Positions 62,027-64,000 of a stretch of DNA of 64,000 nucleotides are shown one piece after another. The position numbers and the translations under genes were made by a program. The first letter of the stretch is position 1. The number at the start of each line of letters is the position of its first letter. Source of the stretch: Filomicrobium insigne. Lineage in GTDB: Bacteria; Pseudomonadota; Alphaproteobacteria; Rhizobiales; Hyphomicrobiaceae. Where the stretch lies: the NCBI RefSeq assembly GCF_900104305.1, contig NZ_FNJC01000001.1:672543-736542 (forward strand), read 5' to 3'. Under the pieces are notes generated by a model, which was given only the letters and a program-made list of their open reading frames with translations, did no database searches and was not told the origin of the DNA.

Positions 62027-64000
62027 ATGGAAAATCTGAGCCCAGACGTAATCACCGGGTGGTTGCAGCCGCTGAAAGATGCGATCGGCCCGGCTTGGCC
62101 GACGCTGCTCGCTCTGATGAGCGCCTTTCTGCTTTTTTGGCTTACGCAGGGTTTCTGGAAGCGCATGTGGGCCGCGCTCGAAGCCAACATCCTTTCCAAT
62201 TGGCGGCTGGCGCTGCTTGGTTTAGCCGCGTTCGCTTTGTCTATGGCCTCTGGCTGGACAACGTGGGACGGCATGCGCAATTTCACGCGCGAACCGCTTC
62301 TGTCCGGCTTGATCACCTTCGGCATACAGGGCGTTATGCTGATTGCCGCCTGGCTGATCGGTGAATCGTTTGCAACAGGTATGCATAGCCGCTCGCGGAA
62401 CCGGGTCTACGGTCTCACTGGCGTCATCGTGGGTATGCTTGCTGGCTTCGGCATTGTCGGCGGTGTCATCGCGCTGGCGTCAACCGGCGGCCTCCCCCTC
62501 ACCACCAACCATATCTTGTTCGCGGGCGTCGGGTTGGCGCTCATCCTGCTTCTTGCGATCCTGCAGGGCGATCTCGTTCGACCCTACTTCCAGGGCGCGA
62601 AGGTGATCGTCCGAAACGCCGTTCTTTGGGTCATGTTTCTGGCCTGCATGGGGACCTCTGTCTTCTTCGCCTTCGACTCGCGGTTCACCGCGATCTTTCC
62701 GCAAGAGGAACGGACGCGCGCATCCGTGCTGCGGGCGCAGAATCAGGTTGCCGGAATTGTCGCCGATATCGGACGTACGCTTTCTGCGCGGCAGCAAACC
62801 GAAACTGAAACGCTCTTTCGATCCGAGGGCTGGGGCGCTTATGAGAACCAGCTCGACGAGCTCGCCGGAAAAGCCCAGGGCTCGCAATCTGCCATCGAAG
62901 CTTACTTCGTCGAACAAATGGAAGCGCGCCGCCGCACCATAGCCGAACAGCAGGAGCGTCGCGCCTCGGCGGAAAGCCAACAAGCCGGACTGCAAGGCAA
63001 GAACGTTCAGCTGAATGAGGAGCTCTCACAGCTGCAAGCGGAACGTCCCGGCGCCATGACGGCTGTGATTGAACAGCAGCAAGTCGTCTCGGAAATCGAG
63101 CGGCGTATGGATGAGCAGCGGGCCAAGGTCCTCGCTGAAGAGAAGGGCGTAGAAGGCTCTGGCAAAGCCGGTCGCGGTCAGATGTGGCGTGCCGAGAAAG
63201 CCGCGCTTGACCGCGTCGCTGCCGAGCTGCAGGTGGCCAACGAACGCCTGCGCGGCCCCCAAAAGCGCGTCAGCGAGATCGATAAACGCATCGCTTCTAT
63301 CAAGTCGGAGCTGTCGCAAATCGAAGGCACCCTTGCACAACTCAAGGGGGAAGCAGCCACCGCGGAACGACGCATCTCCGCGGCCGAACGCACAACCGGC
63401 GTGGAAGAGTCCGCGCTGAATGTCGACCCAGCGCACGTACTTCCTGCATTTGAGCGCGCCAAGGCTGCCTTCCGCCGCCAGCCGACTGTGGAACGTCTCA
63501 CTGATCTTCAGCAGCAATGTGCGCAGTTGCTCGGTGCCATGGCGGCCACGCCAGCCACACGCGAAAGCATTCGAACGGTCGACTGCGATCCCAAACGGGC
63601 AACGGATGCCGCTTCCGCACTGTTTACCCTCAACGCTGGCGCCAAGGTCTTCGCGCAGAACTGCGTTGGCGGCGAAAAGCTCGAACGGCATTCGACAACG
63701 GATCAGTTGTTCGACTTCGCTCGCGGCTGTCTCGCGGATTCCAGGCTGCCCAGCGAAACCACCGATCAATTGCGCAAGCGGATCAATTTCGCCGAACTCA
63801 ACCGGGACGACAAAGCGCACAACTTCGTCGTGAGCTGGAATGCGTTCCAGGACGGCAACCGGCTGGCCTATCTGGCGCTTGCCAATGCGATCGCGATCGA
63901 TCTCCTGGTTCTGATGACCGGGTTGTTTGGTGCCAATGCGCTGCGCTCACCTTTGCAGGATGTGCCGAGCTACAAGCCACGTTCGGCCAAGCAGCTTGAG
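62027..64000 (+). CDS. large membrane/coiled-coil protein, 3' end outside the window (partial)
   Basis: A single frame opens at ATG 62027 and runs to the window edge without a stop (658 codons so far). The N-terminus MENLSPDVITGWLQPLKDA precedes about six membrane helices (roughly residues 25-45, 62-80, 95-118, 133-158, 168-185 and 197-217). A periplasmic or cytoplasmic region from about 240 to 480 is a long coiled coil (QLQAERPGAMTAVIEQQQ, EIDKRIASIKSELSQIEG). A further soluble part with five Cys follows, then another hydrophobic segment near 617-640 (LAYLALANAIAIDLLVLMTG). I recognise no family, and the function is unknown. The missing stop codon made this easy to overlook. Confidence 0.85.
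   Translation, partial: MENLSPDVITGWLQPLKDAIGPAWPTLLALMSAFLLFWLTQGFWKRMWAALEANILSNWRLALLGLAAFALSMASGWTTWDGMRNFTREPLLSGLITFGIQGVMLIAAWLIGESFATGMHSRSRNRVYGLTGVIVGMLAGFGIVGGVIALASTGGLPLTTNHILFAGVGLALILLLAILQGDLVRPYFQGAKVIVRNAVLWVMFLACMGTSVFFAFDSRFTAIFPQEERTRASVLRAQNQVAGIVADIGRTLSARQQTETETLFRSEGWGAYENQLDELAGKAQGSQSAIEAYFVEQMEARRRTIAEQQERRASAESQQAGLQGKNVQLNEELSQLQAERPGAMTAVIEQQQVVSEIERRMDEQRAKVLAEEKGVEGSGKAGRGQMWRAEKAALDRVAAELQVANERLRGPQKRVSEIDKRIASIKSELSQIEGTLAQLKGEAATAERRISAAERTTGVEESALNVDPAHVLPAFERAKAAFRRQPTVERLTDLQQQCAQLLGAMAATPATRESIRTVDCDPKRATDAASALFTLNAGAKVFAQNCVGGEKLERHSTTDQLFDFARGCLADSRLPSETTDQLRKRINFAELNRDDKAHNFVVSWNAFQDGNRLAYLALANAIAIDLLVLMTGLFGANALRSPLQDVPSYKPRSAKQLE

Overview
The window is one contiguous piece of an alphaproteobacterial chromosome, most likely from the order Hyphomicrobiales and plausibly a Hyphomicrobium-like methylotroph. 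Evidence from the sequence: GC-rich coding DNA; a polyhydroxybutyrate set (phaA, phaB, phaR, a phasin-like protein); a SoxYZ-like carrier of the type associated with quinoprotein (methanol) dehydrogenases; FdhD for formate dehydrogenase; a tungstate ABC transporter; an N-terminally extended SpeD; and REP-like palindromes built around GGAAAAGTGGGAACCGGTTT, a motif I associate with rhizobial genomes. No phage, integrase, insertion sequence or CRISPR array is visible. The species is an inference.

Layout. 1-10 kb: a B12-dependent ribonucleotide reductase, a small unknown gene, lepA, a phasin-like gene, an MltB-type lytic transglycosylase, a lone NodU/CmcH-type carbamoyltransferase and a PCuAC copper chaperone. 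10-20 kb: a minus-strand translation block, rpmI-rplT-pheS-(membrane protein)-pheT-ndh, with infC set apart from it by a YbaK-like deacylase gene and a CBS-domain gene. infC uses an AUC start. 19-28 kb: a glycosyltransferase, a hydrolase, a VOC protein, an APH(6)-like kinase, fdhD, an Mrp-DUF971 fusion, a PPOX flavoprotein and speD/speE. 28-38 kb: an AsmA-like protein, a secreted nuclease, the SoxYZ-like carrier, tupBCA behind a structured leader, a convergent excisionase-HTH/PBP-like regulator and a GlxA-type regulator. 38-44.5 kb: an accessory stretch with OsmC, a metallo-beta-lactamase fold protein, a LacI-CaiB chimera, a GNAT, an outer-membrane barrel, tRNA-Arg(CCG), a frameshifted trmO and a CDF transporter behind a MerR-type operator. 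44.5-64 kb: polA, the PHB genes, rpmF, mtgA, ispA, a tandem-repeat secreted protein, a bactofilin, ispG, zur-znuC-znuB, a thiolase-like protein missing catalytic residues, and a large membrane/coiled-coil ORF running off the right edge.

How the genes fit together. The SoxYZ-like carrier, the tungstate transporter and FdhD all fit oxidation of one-carbon compounds by periplasmic quinoproteins and Mo/W formate dehydrogenases. phaA and phaB make (R)-3-hydroxybutyryl-CoA and the divergent PhaR is the expected repressor. zur-znuC-znuB is a zinc-uptake locus without znuA in view. The most interesting items are: the tup leader with its HTH-PBP regulator; the AUC start of infC; the in-frame LacI-CaiB chimera; the one-base frameshift in trmO; the thiolase lacking two catalytic residues; the membrane gene between pheS and pheT; the 36-residue repeat protein; and the terminal membrane/coiled-coil ORF.
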